Notes: generated by a model not told the origin, from the sequence alone. A stretch of 64,000 nucleotides of DNA from Orobanche coerulescens (GCA_033398695.1 CM065819.1:6125501-6189500), one strand, 5' to 3'. Positions 44,961 to 58,312 are shown, counted from the stretch's first letter. Made by a program: numbers and translations.

Positions 44961-46656
44961 ATCGGATCAACACAACATAAACAATACAATTATGCATACA
45001 CATATGCAACTCAATATGTTCATCAACATGAACAACATATGAATCAAAAACATGAACGACACTATGATGAAACAACTAAGACGACTTCATGTTCAGCAAC
45101 ATGAATGACAACCTGCATGATCAACATCATCAACACTAAACCAAATTAAACTAAGATACTTGTCCCGAGTCCTTCAGGAGAAATCTCGATGTTAAATCAT
45201 CACCGGCTATTATCCTCAAGCTCGGCAATTCAAACGTACCATGGGATATAGATACTCATATCCTCATCTTTATCGCAACGTAACCTTGATACCCGAATAC
45301 GCCAATAACCGAGATAAAGCATATACATTGTGATTCAACTCCCATAATCGGAAAGACAACATATAATCCAAATCTCCAGAATTTGCAGTAATAATCATTG
45401 CTATATGCATTATAAACGAAATGAAACTGAAACCATTCATTAAACATTATAACTGAGCAAGTAATAACTTGCCTCGATACCGATGAAGCCGTCACCAATC
45501 CTTTGCCGTCGTCTGTAAGTTCCTCGACCCCTATCAATGCAAATCCACGAGCATCCTCGAACTTGACCGTAAGGCATGATTCTTATCAATGGTCAATTAT
45601 CGCAACCTATTGCATTAATAGATAAACAACAATCCGATAAACAATCAACAACCAACACGACCAATCAATCAATCTCACGGTTTAACGATATATCGATCAT
45701 ACACAAAACCAAATACTCCAACTCAACAAATACGAACTCGTATCTATAATACAAACCGCAAATCGACGATCATACTTAACAATTAATACAACCGATCAAT
45801 AACCCAACGGTTCCACAATTATCCCAATTAAACATAAATCCGAACAACCTGAATCAATCAATCACGAACTCATTACCACGATACGTTTCCATAATCCGGT
45901 AATCGTATCAACGATCAACTCATCTCGATAACAAGGATTACATAACACACTCTATTCCGAATTCATATGAATTAACACGATTCCTCCTTGTTTATAATTG
46001 TAAATTTCATAGTGGAACAATACTATCGGCATAATTGACAATCCGAACTATCCAAATAGTTCAATACCATTGATAATCTTGTTATAAGATTAACTATAAT
46101 CTTTCCGGATTCAAAATTGTTATCGTGATTCGTCTTTCGTCAAGAACATACGAATTCTACCACTATAATCAACATAGCATTGTTCTAAATCATCAATTCC
46201 ATGATTATACTTAAAAACCATCATATATCTTGTCAAATTTCCCTCTTTGATGTGGTATATATATAACAAGAACATCAAGAACATCATGATTCCATAATCA
46301 TGATTATAACAAATAACCTAATCGAAGACGTATATCATTGTATCTTCCAATATACAATTTACATGACCTCAAGAATCATAACAAAAACACCGTAATCATC
46401 TTCATACGAATTATTCACCAACAATGTCATCAAAATCCAAATTCAAGGTGTAGAGTTCATTAACATACCTCAAGAACATCAATAACACAATTAACCCTTC
46501 AAGAATCATTGATATCTTCATACCCAAGCTTCTAATCCATGCTTCCAAGCTCATAACCAAGATAGAAGAGGTTTATTCTCACTTTCATGTGCAGAGGGAC
46601 GAAGTTGGAGGAAGGATATTGATTTTCTCTTGTGAAGAAATGAAAGAACAAACCTT

Positions 46657-46664
46657 ATTTTATA
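46657..46664 (-). promoter_or_regulatory. TATA box of B LTR
   Basis: Minus strand TATAAAAT directly downstream of the palindrome cassette. The second LTR has the same box at 52855-52862. Confidence 0.65.
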
Positions 46665-46678
46665 AACTACATCGCTCA

Positions 46679-47112
46679 TTACGTACGTTATCAATCCATA
46701 TTAACATACGTAATGCGCCTTACGTACGCTATATGTCTCTCATAGCGTACGTAACATCATTCCAGAACTCACTCCTATTCCGTTAAATCGATTACGTATG
46801 TAACATATCCTTCATAGCATACGTAATATGTACGTTGACTTGCTACAGTGAAACTCCATTTAACATACGTTATACACTTACCGTAGCATACGTTAACCTC
46901 AGCGTTGACTCGCCCGTCCACATCCGCGCCGAAAGCTGCCGACCACGGGACCCACCTGTCGGCCATAGCGTGATCCTGCCCGACATGAACTTAACGTACG
47001 TTAGCCTATCCACTTAACGTACGTAATATGTATGCATCTTACGTACGTTAGCTATCTTTATTAACGTACGTAATCCTTGTGCATTAGCGTACGTTAAGTA
47101 TACATCGTAGCG
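46679..47112 (-). repeat. palindrome cassette (ACGTACGT and TAGCG types) in B LTR
   Basis: More than a dozen units such as TTACGTACGTTA, TAACGTACGTAA, TAGCGTACGTTA and TAGCGTGCGCTAA are present. On the minus strand they sit directly upstream of the TATA box. The mix shows both the copia-type and the A-type core in one LTR. The second LTR has the start of the same cassette at 52878-53024, where F inserted. Confidence 0.88.
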
Positions 47113-47354
47113 TGCGCTAACGTGAATATACTTGGCCATTTACACTGATCTTGCTTGTCGTCTCAATATACCGAATACGTATACAGAACATACTATATCC
47201 TCGAATGCAATTGTCGACCAATTACGACAATTATACTAATACAGATGTCTTAGTCTTTCAATAATTTTATCCATAATGTACAGATTCCACATTGTACAAT
47301 ATAACTCGGATAAAATAACATTAAACAATCATAGTAGAAATTCAGGACATTACA

Positions 47355-49870
47355 TTCTACACCACTTAAAATAAGTTTCAGCCTCGAAACTTGTAATCCG
47401 TCATAAAACAAACAAACCGTTAAACCAAATATCCCGAAACCATCACGACAACGATCAATCATCATCATTACGAGTAGACAAAATAGTACACTTACAAATG
47501 CGCAAAGTCGACGATCTCCTGAGATACAAGCAAGTGACTCCACCGTAAAGCCTCAATACGCTTATAATCACAATTCCATGAATCTGAACAAAATATATCA
47601 TCTTCGGATGAAATGATCTATCCATGCTAAATCTCGTCCGCTTGATTATACAATCAAGTCCCAACCTGCTGAAAAACCAACAGTGTACGATACATCTGTT
47701 AAACAACTGCCCAAAACAATGGCAACAAGTCCCGAAACATCGACACAAAATCCGAATGCTCAGATGATCACCAGCAATAGTCAACCAATAAATCAACCGA
47801 GAATATCATCGACATGATAAACCCTAATTCGAGCAATCCAAAGGTCAACACGCAGCTGAGAATATCATCAACATGATAAACTCCTATATGACCAACCAGA
47901 GGCCAAAACACCATCGAGAATATCATCAACATGATAAACTCCAATATAACCAACGAATGATCAATGATAATCGAGAATACCTTCACATGGTAAGCTCCAA
48001 CATGATGAACACAGAACCATAGAGACCGATATATGAAAGAGCAAAAGTTCTCAAAATGTTAAACAAATCATATACAGTGGATCTCAACGAAACACAACCG
48101 ACTGGTGAACATACTCCTTGGCATACGAACAACCAATCACAAACCGACGAACATATCCAATCATACATGGAGCGGGAATGACCACTCAATATCCAGAACA
48201 ACCAGCATGGGGTCACCATCCCTAAATCTACACTTACAAAGAAATGCTTCAAAAATCACTATCGTAAAAAAATCACATAGCACATATGTCCCGATTTCAC
48301 GAAATCCAAAGTTCCAAAATTACATCCTGTGCATGGATCTACAACACACAGCATATTCTCTTATCTGATCAACCAACCGATCATCTCTAGATAACCGAAC
48401 TACCATACTAAAATTCGAATCTCTTTTACATCGTACCATAGTGATGTATTATCCAGTTTCTGAGTCTCGTTCAGAACTTCACCATGATATGCATTATGCA
48501 CTAAATGCGTATATATATATCAATCACATTTTCAAAACCAGTTTGAAATCATATAGTCTCATCAAGAAGACAAATTTTTGAAAGTCCTTTCAAGAGTTTC
48601 TAAACTCAAAACACAAATTTTCGTAAGACCACAAAACCAATTTTCGAAAAATTAAATCAACTTGCTTACATCAAGTTCTCGACAAAATTCTTTTCGAATA
48701 CACATGATTAAGTAAAATGGAATTATGCAAATGAATGACTACATCCATACTCCTGTATACCAGTTCGGCTTGTCACCGATCCACTGATATTCCATCGGAA
48801 AACCACAGGATAAAGTTCCACAATCTCAATGTATAGACTTCGACAAAAACTCCTTTTCCACATATGACTCGCAACGTCAACCATTATCCCATCCTGGATC
48901 ACCTCAATTATGCTATGACAAAACATTGAATAATCGACAGATTAAACACAATGAAAGACTACCCGAGAAGTTTCATTTGAACCAATGAACCCAAACCCCG
49001 AAAGGCAGTAATAAAATAGATAAACGATTGGTAAAGTGTTTTACAAATCTCGGGAGTTTTAGAAAACAAAAAAACTTTCTTTTGAAACATTAGGGTCTCA
49101 GCCCGTATCTTGTTCCGCATTACAAGAAGTTTAAAAAGTAGAAAACCCTTTTCGGACCCCAAGTCCTGAGTTATAAAACTATTTCAAAATCAATTATGTC
49201 TCGGTCCAAAAATCATTTTCCGTAAAACATTCGTGAAACATTCATTTTGAAAAGTATCATTTTCAAATGCTCAAAAGCATTTCATATATCTCAAAATGTA
49301 CTAACATGACTACATGTTCTTCTCAACCATCCACAACATTTCTTCCAAATGCACAATTCCGTTCCAAAATCTAACCAACATACTGATTTCCAAAATTATA
49401 GTTTCTCAAGATCATCAATCTTGTCCCAACTCTGTCACCTTATACTGTAACGCATAATATTCTACTGAATCTCAAATCATATCAACTTAGAATGGCAATA
49501 AATTTCAATGCAATTCAAAAATCCAAATACTTACAGATCGTGAAGTCCACGATTCCCCGTGATACTGGCACATGTCTCAACTCAAGAAAATACTCGACAC
49601 ATCTATTTTCAAAACACAGATTTTGCAAACTCAGTTCAACTCAAGAACACAACACATCTCTATCGGGAGAAACACGTTAATACTTTTTGGAAAAGTTTAC
49701 AACAAGCCCAGTACTACACTGGTAAATCACATAACGCACAAGCCCGAGTGAACAACAAAAACCCAGAGCTCAAACACTTTCAACCGAAAACTCGAATGAC
49801 ACGACAAAAGCACGACCCAACTTGACCCGACTGCCTAGGTTTTCTCAACCTAAGCTCTGATACCATAATC
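47355..49870 (-). other. non-coding interior of element B
   Basis: No gag or pol signature is seen in any frame. The left edge, reversed, reads TTTTAAGTGGTGTAGAA before the LTR, a decayed purine tract. A short imperfect repeat of about 65 bp (GAGAATATCATCAACATGAT) occurs three times near 47800-47960. Confidence 0.7.
49854..49865 (-). promoter_or_regulatory. primer binding site of element B
   Basis: Minus strand TGGTATCAGAGC, an exact 12-base match to the plant initiator-Met tRNA site, five bases from the LTR. This fixes the element's orientation. Confidence 0.82.
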
Positions 49871-52800
49871 TGTAACACCCCCAGATCCGACCGGGAATAT
49901 TATAGCGTTGTGGGCCCCGAGATGGAACCCACAAGGCTGAAGGAATTTTCGGAAACATTTACAAACGCCCAAGAGGCTAACGACGGTACTATCTTTTAAA
50001 AACAGTCAAAGACTTTATAAAACTCGTTTATCAAAACCGTCGTAAAATCACATTTGAAACCACAAAGCCCGAAATACCAAAACTTAACAGTTTAAAAATA
50101 TAGGTTAAGCTATCGCTTACACGTACCGATAAAATAATTTAGAAAACGATTGCCAAAGTAACCCAAGTTACCAAAAACCAACAGGCCATTTAAAATACTC
50201 ACGTAGCAGAAAAAGACAAACAATTAAAATACTCTAGCAGCGGAATTACTACCACTGATCAGGAAAATCAATACCAAAATCCTTGCCCTAGCCAGTATCC
50301 TCCGGGAAGCTCATCTCTCCACGACCGCTACAAGCTTAATAATCCAAGAACCTAAAAATAAAGCCCACGATGGGGTCAGCCATAATATCCAACAATGATA
50401 ACCATCACATCTCGTCAATAATTACATACCAATGAGAATACTAAGTAAGAATACTACTGATGTAATCTTACCGCCATAACTTTACCAACTAGTGATAATG
50501 AATACAAAAGTTCACATCTCGTATCCTTTCAACAACATGATAAGATCATACCGAAATATTTGTATTGTATCTCAACAATACCCAAGGTTCTCAAAATATT
50601 ATCATAACTCGCAATACGGAAATATAACAACTCTGGCCAATTCGATCCATCGGAAATAAACATCATCAAATCTCAACACGACAATCGATTGTCCATCCCA
50701 GGACAAGAACCAAGAAGGAAAGTACGGAACATACCTCAGGACACGCAATGCCACGACGAATCACGTCAGTCTAATCCAAGATCAGATCAATACAACATAC
50801 GGACATAGTCCTAACACAAGACCTACAAATGCATACTCATACGACAACGTCAATATGCTCACAACAATAACAACACTTTATACTTATGGTAAATCCATAA
50901 TATACATATGCACAATAACAACACATGATAAAATTAATGATGCGACTCCACATGATTCCATCGACACAACACTAGGTAATCCAACGATCCAGCGCCCTCA
51001 GCATAGATCCCCATGATGATCCCGTCGGACCAACGCATGGTGGAAAACCTGTCCAACGATCCAGCGCCCTCAGCATAGATCCCCATGATGATCCCGTCGG
51101 ACCGAAGCACAGTGGACATCCGATCCAGCGCCCTCAGCATAGATCACACGATCCCATCGGATCAACACAACATAAACAATACAATTATACATACACATAT
51201 ACAACTCAATATGTTCATCAACATGAACAACATATGAATAAAAAACATGAACGACACTATGATGAAACAACTAGGACGACTTCATGTTCAGCAATATGAA
51301 TGAAAACCTGCATGATCAACATCATCAACACTAAACCGAATCAAACTAAGATACTTGTCCTGAGTCCTTCAGGAGAAATCTCGATGTTAAATCATCACCG
51401 GCTATTATCCTCAATGCTCGGCGATCCAAACGTACCGTGGACCATAGATACTCATATCCTCATCTTTATCGCAGCGTAACCTTAATACCCGAATAAGCCA
51501 ATAACCGAGATAAAGCATATACATTATGATTTAACTCCCAGAATCGGAAAGACAACATATAATACAAATCTCCAGAATTTGCAGTAATAATCATTAATAT
51601 ATGCATTATAAACGAAATGAAACTGAAACCAGTCATTAAACATTATAACTGAGCAAGTAATAACTTGCCTCGATACCGATGAAACCGTCACCAATCCTTT
51701 GCCGTCGTCTGTAAGTTCCTCGGCCCCAATCAATGCAAATCCACGAGCATCCTCGAACTTGACCGTAAGGCATGATTCTTATCAATGGTCAATTATCGCA
51801 ACCTATTGCAATAATAGATAAACAACAATCCGATAAACAATCAACAACCAACACGACCAATCAATCAATCTCACGGTTTAACGATATATCGATCATACAC
51901 AAAACCAAATACTCCAACTCAACAAATATGAACCCGTATCTACAATACAAACCGCAACTCGACGATCATACTTAACAATTAATACAACCGATCAATAACC
52001 CAACGGTTCCACAATTATCCCAATTAAACATAAATCCGAACAACCCGAATCAATCAATCACGAACTCATTACCACGATACGTTTCCATAATCCGGTAATC
52101 GTATCAACGATCAACTCATCTCAATAACAAGGATTACATAACACACTCTATTCCGAATTCATACGAATTAACATGATTCCTCCTTGTTTATAATTGTAAA
52201 TTTCATAGTGGAACAATACTATCGGCATAATTGACAATCCGAACTACCCAAATAGTTCAATACCATTAATAATCTTGTTATAAGATTAACTATAATCTTT
52301 CCGGATTCAAAATTGTTATCGTGATTCGTCTTTCGTCAAGAACATACGAATTCTACCACTACAATCAACATAGCATTGTTCTAAATCATCAATTCCATGA
52401 TTATACTTAAAAACCATCATATATCTTATCAAATTTCCCTCTTTGATGTGGTATATATACATAACAAGAACATCCAGAACATCATGATTCCATAATCATG
52501 ATTATAACAAATAACCTAATCGTAGACGTATATCATTGTATCTTCCAATATACAATTTACATGACCTCAAGAATCATAACAACAACACCGTAATCATCTT
52601 CATACGAATTATTCACCAACAATATCATCAAAATCCAAATTCAAGGTGTAAAGTTCATTAACATACCTCAAGAACATCAATAACACAATTAACCCTTCAA
52701 GAATCATTGATATCTTCATACCCAAGCTTCTAATCCATGCTTCCAAGCTCATAACCAAGATAGAAGAGGTTTATTCTCACTTTCATGTGCAGAGGGACGA

Positions 52801-53024
52801 AGTTGGAGGAAGGATATCGATTTTCTCTCGTAAAGAAAAGAAAGAATGAACCTTATTTTATAAACTGCATCGCTCATTACGTACGTTATCAATCCATATT
52901 AACGTACGTAATGCGCCTTACATACGCTACATGTCTCTCATAGCGTACGTAACATCATTCCAGAACTCACTGACCTGTTCCGTTAAATCGATTATGTACG
53001 TAACATATCCTTCATAGCGTACGT
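49871..53024 (-). repeat. second LTR of element B (5' LTR on the minus strand), cut by F
   Basis: Starts TGTAACACCCCC and matches the other LTR at about 97% by eye. It breaks off inside the palindrome cassette at TAGCGTACGT, with TACGT (53020-53024) as the F target duplication. Confidence 0.88.
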
Positions 53025-53282
53025 TGTAATATCCAAAATTTCTACTACAGTTGTTTAATATTATTTTATCCGAGTCATGTTGTACAGCGTGGAATCTGTA
53101 CAGTATGGATAAAATAAATGAAGGACTGAGATGTCAGTATTGGTATAATTGTCATATTTGGTCGACAATTATATTTGAGGATACTATGTGTTGAGTATAC
53201 GTATTCAGTATGCTGTATATTCATATGCTGCATGTCGAGATGTTGGACAAGAGTAGCTGAAAATGGCTAAGTATAGCCATTT

Positions 53283-53729
53283 TAGCGCACGCTACGATGT
53301 ATACTTAGCGTATGCTAAGCTACAAGGATTACGTACGTTAATGAGTAGAGTTAACGTACGTTAAGTTGCTAAGTGTTACGTACGCTATGCATGAGGCATT
53401 ACGTACGTAACGAGAGGAATTAGACAGCTCAGGCTATGGCCGGCAGGTGCGACCTGCGGTCGACAGCTTTCGGCGAGGAACGTGCACGGGTGAGTCAACA
53501 TTGAGTTAGCGTACGCTACGATTAGTGTATAACGTACACTAACTGGACATTTACTGTAGCAAGTCAACATACGTATTACATACGTTATGGAGGAAACATT
53601 ACGTATGTAAGCAAGTGAACGAAACAGGTCAGCGAGCTTTGGCCGGACGTTAGCGTACGCTAAGGATTTGAGTATAACGTACGCTAAGCCTTTTACGTAC
53701 GTAATGGAGTATAGGTAACGTACGTAATG
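53283..53729 (+). repeat. palindrome cassette (mixed TAGCG and ACGTACGT types) in F
   Basis: TAGCGCACGCTA, TAGCGTATGCTA, TTACGTACGTTA, TAACGTACGTTA, TAGCGTACGCTA and TAACGTACGTAA follow one another and end about 10 bp before TATAAAA (53742-53748). Confidence 0.88.
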
Positions 53730-53741
53730 AACAATATAGTT

Positions 53742-53748
53742 TATAAAA
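53742..53748 (+). promoter_or_regulatory. TATA box of LTR F
   Basis: GTTTATAAAATG follows the cassette, at the same relative place as in B and G. Confidence 0.65.
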
Positions 53749-55435
53749 TGAAGATCGGCTTCTCATTTCTCCACCAGAGAAAAGCTATTTCCTCCTTCAA
53801 ACTTCATCCCTATGAGTGTGTTAGTGAGGATAAACCTCTTCCAACTTGATTATAAGATTGAAGCATGGATCAAAGGCTTGGATGTGAAGATGTCAATGGT
53901 TCTTGAAGATTTTGATTGTGATCATCATGTTCTTGAGGTATGTTGATGAAATCTTCACCTTGATTTTGGAATTTTGGTATTGTTATCCATGTTTGATTCG
54001 TATGAGGATGATTAGGGTGTTGTTGTTACGGTTCTTGAGGTTATATGAACTATATGTTGAAGGATACGATGGTTTATGTCTTGATTATGTTGGTTATGAT
54101 TATAGATTCATAGTGTTCTTGGTGTTATTGGTATGATTGTTTCCATTCTTGATGTTAGGAGAATCATATATTGGAAAATATGATAATATACACTTTGAAT
54201 CATGAATAAGGATTGTTTAGATGTTAAAGGATATCGAATTACGTTGTTTTGATGGCTACGAACAAGGTTTTGAATCATTTAGTGTTCTTGAGAAACTCCT
54301 TGATGAATTGAACATAGCAAGACGATCGTAGGTTGAATTATCGATATCTTTAGATATGAAGATCGAATGTTCGTTGATTGTAGTGGTATAATTCGTATGT
54401 TCTTGATGAAATACGAATCATGATATCAATTTGGAATCCGAAAAGACTGTGATTGATCACCGAATATGATTTCCTTTACATTCGTATCCGTAATTGTATT
54501 TTGGTTATGAATTCGTAATTGTTGAGTTGGATGGTTCGGACTTGTGTCTAATCGAGATATTGTGAAATCGTTGAGCTTGTCGATCGGTTATATTGATTAG
54601 TAATCATCGGATTTCGGTTCATATAGTGGATATGAATTCGTAAAGTGGTTTGAGTATATTATTTGGTTTTATATATGATCGAGGTATCATTGACCCATTA
54701 GGTTTGATTGATTGGCTATGTCGGTTATTGATTGTTATCGAATCGTTGCTATTTGATTACTTCAATAGGTTGAGATTATTGATCGGTGATTATAACCGTA
54801 TGTTGCGGTCGTGTTCGAGTACGTTCGTGAATCACTTTGGCCGGGATCCGAGGAGCTCATAGACGAAGGCAATGAGATTGGTAGCGGTTTCATCATCGTC
54901 GTATCGGTATCGAGGCAAGTTATTACTTGCTCAGTTATAATGTTAATGAATGGTTTCAGTTTCGTTTCGTTCATAATACATATAGCAATGATTATTACTG
55001 CAAGTTCTGGAGATTTAGATTATATGTTGTCTTTCCGATTATGGGAGTTAAATCATAATGTATATGCTTTATCTCGATTATCATCATATTCAGGTATCAA
55101 GGTTACGTTGAGATAGAGATGAGTATGTGAATATCTATAGTTCGTGGTACGTTTGGATCGCCGAGCATTGAGGATAATCGCCCTGAAGGACTCGGGAGAA
55201 GTATCTTAGTTTGATTCGGTTTAGTGTTGATGATGTTGATCATGCAGGTTGTCATTCATGTTTCTGAACATGAAGTCGTCCTAGTTGTGTCATCATAGTG
55301 TCGTTCATGTTTTGATTCATATGTTGTTCATGTTGATGAACATATTGAGTTGCATAAGTGTATGCATAATTGTATTGTTTATGTTGTGTTGATCCTGTGA
55401 GATCATGTGATTTATATGTTGTGTTGATCCTGTGA

Positions 55436-55620
55436 GATCATGAGATCTATGCTTAGGGCGCTGGATCAGATGTCCACTATTCGTTGGTCCGACGGGATCA
55501 TCATGAGGATCTATGCTCAGGGCGCTGGATCGTTGGACAGGTTTTCCACCATGCGTTGGTCCAAAGGGATCATCATAGGGATCTATGCTGAGGGCGCTGA
55601 ATCGTTGGATTACCCGGTAT
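55436..55620 (+). repeat. minisatellite in F
   Basis: Two and a half units of the B-type repeat (ATCTATGC, then GGGCGCTGGATCGTTGGA), in opposite orientation to B. Confidence 0.75.
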
Positions 55621-56079
55621 TGTGTTGATGGAATCATGTGGATTCGCATCATTGACTTTATCATGTGTTGTTATTGTGCATATGTATATTATGGGTTTGC
55701 CATAAGTATACATTGTCGTTATTGATGTGAGCATATTGACGTTGTCATATGAGTATGCATTTGTAGGTCTTGTGTTAGGACCGTGTCCGTATGTTGTTGA
55801 TCTGATCTTGGATTAGACTGACATGATTGTCGTGGAATTTCATATCTTGAGGTATGTTCCGTATTTCCTTTGGTATTCGTCTTTTGATGGACAATCGGTT
55901 ATCGTCTTGGGATTTGATGATGCTATCCGATGGATCGTATTGGTCAGAACTGGTATATTTCCGTATCGTGGGTTGGTTATGATAGTTTGAGAATCTTGAG
56001 TATTGTTTGAGGTACAATACAGATATTATGTTCGAGTTTATTGGTTAATCGAGTACGAGATGTGAAATATGATAATGGT

Positions 56080-56156
56080 GAGGAGGATGTTGAACAGCTC
56101 TGCTAGCCACTGAACTCCAACTTCCCCCAGACAAAGCCACACCTCAATAGGGATCT
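56080..56156. other. 77-bp sequence of unknown origin between F and G
   Basis: It does not continue LTR F, as shown by comparison with the G LTR, and precedes the G terminus. No feature is recognised. It marks the right-hand edge of the rearranged segment. Confidence 0.5.
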
Positions 56157-56453
56157 TGTAACACCCCCAGATTTAACCGGAGATATTACAGCGCCGTGGG
56201 CCCCGAGATGGAACCCACAAGGCTAAAAGAAATTTTCGCAAACATTTACAAATGCCCAAGAGGCTAACGACAGTATTATCTATTGAAAATAATCAAAGCT
56301 TTATAAAACTCATTTATCAAACCGTCGTAAAAACTCATTTGAAATCGCAAGGCCAAACTGCCGACATTCAAAAGTTTAGAAAATGATTTCCAAAGTAACC
56401 TCAGTTACCAGATATCAAAAGAGCATTTCAAAATACTCACGCAGCGGAAAAAG
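56157..56453 (-). repeat. LTR of element G, left part
   Basis: Starts TGTAACACCCCC; ends at AAAAG (56449-56453), the target duplication of E. Confidence 0.88.
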
Positions 56454-57161
56454 TGTAATATCCGCAAATTTTCGATTTTCGGTAAATTTCTTTTTTCGGC
56501 CGAAGTCCGTTTTGACGACTTGCTTTTGACCGTTTCATCATTCGGAGAATATTTAATTCTGCACTTTTTGTCATCCGAGTTCGTTTCGGTGCTGCTTTGT
56601 TGAGTTCCGTGCTTTTTAGCGACTTTTCCGCGCTTGAGTTCGGTTCTTGCGAATCTCGTTCGAAACTGTCGTTTGGGGTTTTTCGTAAGTTCATTTAACG
56701 TTGTTATACGTGTTGTGAGCTTCGGTTTGATTATTCGTTGTCGTATGGTGATTTTCGGGCATTTGGGCCATTTTCGTAATTCCCCAAAGTTTGGGGTAAT
56801 TACCTTCCGTTGTCGAATTTCGAGCCTTCGGGTGGTCGGAATCGTGTGTCCTACAAGCTCTTAGATTCGTCTTTGTGAGTACTTCGTAACCCTATCTTCG
56901 GTTCGTATTCAGGTTCGGGTTTCGGTGTCGTTTTGTTGAATTCAGGATTACTAAACGACTTTTCTAAGTATGAGTTCGACTTTGTTAGATCACCATTAAT
57001 TTTTGGTAACTCCAAAAATTCTGAATCTTTGCAATATTATAGAGCATCGAGTTAGCTTTCCAATGGTTCGAACGGTGAGTCAATCGGAGTCCGGACGAGA
57101 GAGTTATGGTCGTTTTAGCTCACCCGCTCGTTATTGGCCGATCACTGCCGGCCGAACTCGG

Positions 57162-57457
57162 CCGTGTCGTCCGACACGGCCCGTGCCGTACTCGTCCGGA
57201 AATGCCGAAAGTTTCTGTCTCAGGACCCGGCCGTGTCGTCCGACACGGCCCGTGCCGTACTCTTCCGGATAAGCCGGAACCGACTGCCCAGAGGCCCGAC
57301 CGTGTTCCAGGACACGGTCGAGTCGTCTTGTCATTGTCGGGCCGGACGGTCGCTATCGGAAGGCCCTACGCGCCCGCGACCGTGTCAAGCGGGACACGGT
57401 CGAGTCCTGTCGGCAGGTATGCGACACGGCCGTGCCGATCGGCACGGGCCGTGTCCG
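57162..57457 (+). repeat. palindrome cassette CCGTGTC/GACACGG in LTR E
   Basis: Perfect or near-perfect palindromes occur at 57162-57179 and 57231-57248 (CCGTGTCGTCCGACACGG), 57300-57317 (CCGTGTTCCAGGACACGG) and 57380-57399. A 36-bp compound palindrome of CGACACGG and CCGTGTCCG arms spans 57422-57457. TATAAAAG starts 14 bp later at 57471. Confidence 0.9.
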
Positions 57458-57470
57458 GCAGCGATCGACC

Positions 57471-57478
57471 TATAAAAG
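57471..57478 (+). promoter_or_regulatory. TATA box of LTR E
   Basis: CCTATAAAAGGCC after the cassette, followed by a C/T-rich leader like those of A and C. Confidence 0.7.
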
Positions 57479-58077
57479 GCCGCAGACGTTTTTCTTGCCA
57501 TTTTTCACCTTCTTCTTCTCCTCTTCCGCACTGGCGTGTTCAAGCTTGAAGCCATGTTGTTTAGCAACATATCCATGGAGTTCCTTGGGTTATATCATCA
57601 ATCATTCGTCTGATATCATCCCTTGATCCAAATAATCAAGGTTAGATCTTTAGAACCCTACTTTAGGTAAAATTGGGGGTTTTCATGTTTTTGTCCGATT
57701 CGTTCCGTTTTGTCGATTAATTCATGATGAATATGATTAATCTTGTTGGTATTCTTAGTTTCCCTACGGATTCATGGTATATTTCGTGATTTTCTAATAG
57801 AGAGGGTTTGGTTGCGGTCGCCCTCGTTGTTGTTTATATACGAATATACATGAATCGTAGGCGGATTTTGGTGTATTCCAATTCCGTATTCATTTAGAAA
57901 TGGTTGTGATTGTATTCTTCGAATCGTCGAGTTCGGTTTCATTGGTTCTAGCGTTCGTCGGTGACTTTCCTTTAGTTCGTTGCGTCGTCAATAATTCAAG
58001 GCAAGTATTTTGGAAACCTTTAAGCTTAACATGAAATGGTGATGTATATTACTTGTGTGTAACTCACCTTGTGTTGG

Positions 58078-58312
58078 CCAGACGGGGGTCAAGGAGGAAA
58101 TCTATCTTTGCCGCCCTGGATTTCACGAGTTTCGTCTGCTAGCCAACTCGGTAGGGTCCTTGTGAGGCCTCGAGTGAGAATGTATCCGCCGCCCTGTTCT
58201 CACGGCATAGCGTGTGCGTGGTTTTGTTTTTTTGTAATTGTAGCCAACTCGGTAGGGTCCTGCGAGGCCTCGAGTGAGAATGTATCTTTGCCCTGTTCTC
58301 AAGGCTAATTGT
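58078..58312 (+). repeat. minisatellite in LTR E
   Basis: Two full units and one partial: AACTCGGTAGGGTCCT, GAGGCCTCGAGTGAGAATG, then TGTTCTC, with a GAGAA/TTCTC hairpin. The GGTAGGGTC and GAGGCCTC words are shared with the minisatellites of A and C. Confidence 0.8.

Larger units (their letters stand above)
43676..47354 (-). repeat. LTR of element B (3' LTR on the minus strand)
   Basis: 3679 bp. Plus strand starts TGTAACAACCCC and ends GACATTACA. The terminus TGTTACA and the nearby GGCGCTGTAATATTCCC motif are shared with A, C, E, F and G, which indicates one Ty3/gypsy clade. Confidence 0.88.
43676..53024 (-). mobile_element. LARD-like non-coding LTR element B, minus strand
   Basis: Two LTRs of about 3.68 kb flank a 2516-bp interior without recognisable coding sequence. 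Orientation follows from the primer site (iMet) next to the right-hand LTR and the purine-tract side next to the left-hand LTR. The left flank is ATTTA (43671-43675). The right LTR is interrupted at 53024 by LTR F, and its last 528 bp plus the matching ATTTA are at 4198-4730. Large LTRs and a non-coding interior fit the LARD class of plant non-autonomous elements. Confidence 0.82.
53025..56079 (+). repeat. solo LTR F, left 3055 bp (right part at 3602-4192)
   Basis: Starts TGTAATATCC in the reverse orientation to B and resembles the reverse complement of the G LTR throughout. It stops at GATAATGGT (56079). The matching continuation, ending TGTTACA plus TACGT, is at 3602-4197. No interior follows, so the reunited unit is a solo LTR of 3646 bp left by LTR-LTR recombination. 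Confidence 0.8.

Noticed and set aside
44740..45075. Minus-strand frame with repeated IYAEGAGSLD in the B LTR
   Set aside because: Translation of the B-type minisatellite; it recurs wherever that repeat occurs (50934, 55440, 59503).
57106..57549. Long plus-strand frames rich in Arg/Pro in LTR E
   Set aside because: They come from the GC-rich CCGTGTC/GACACGG cassette, which lacks stops in several frames.
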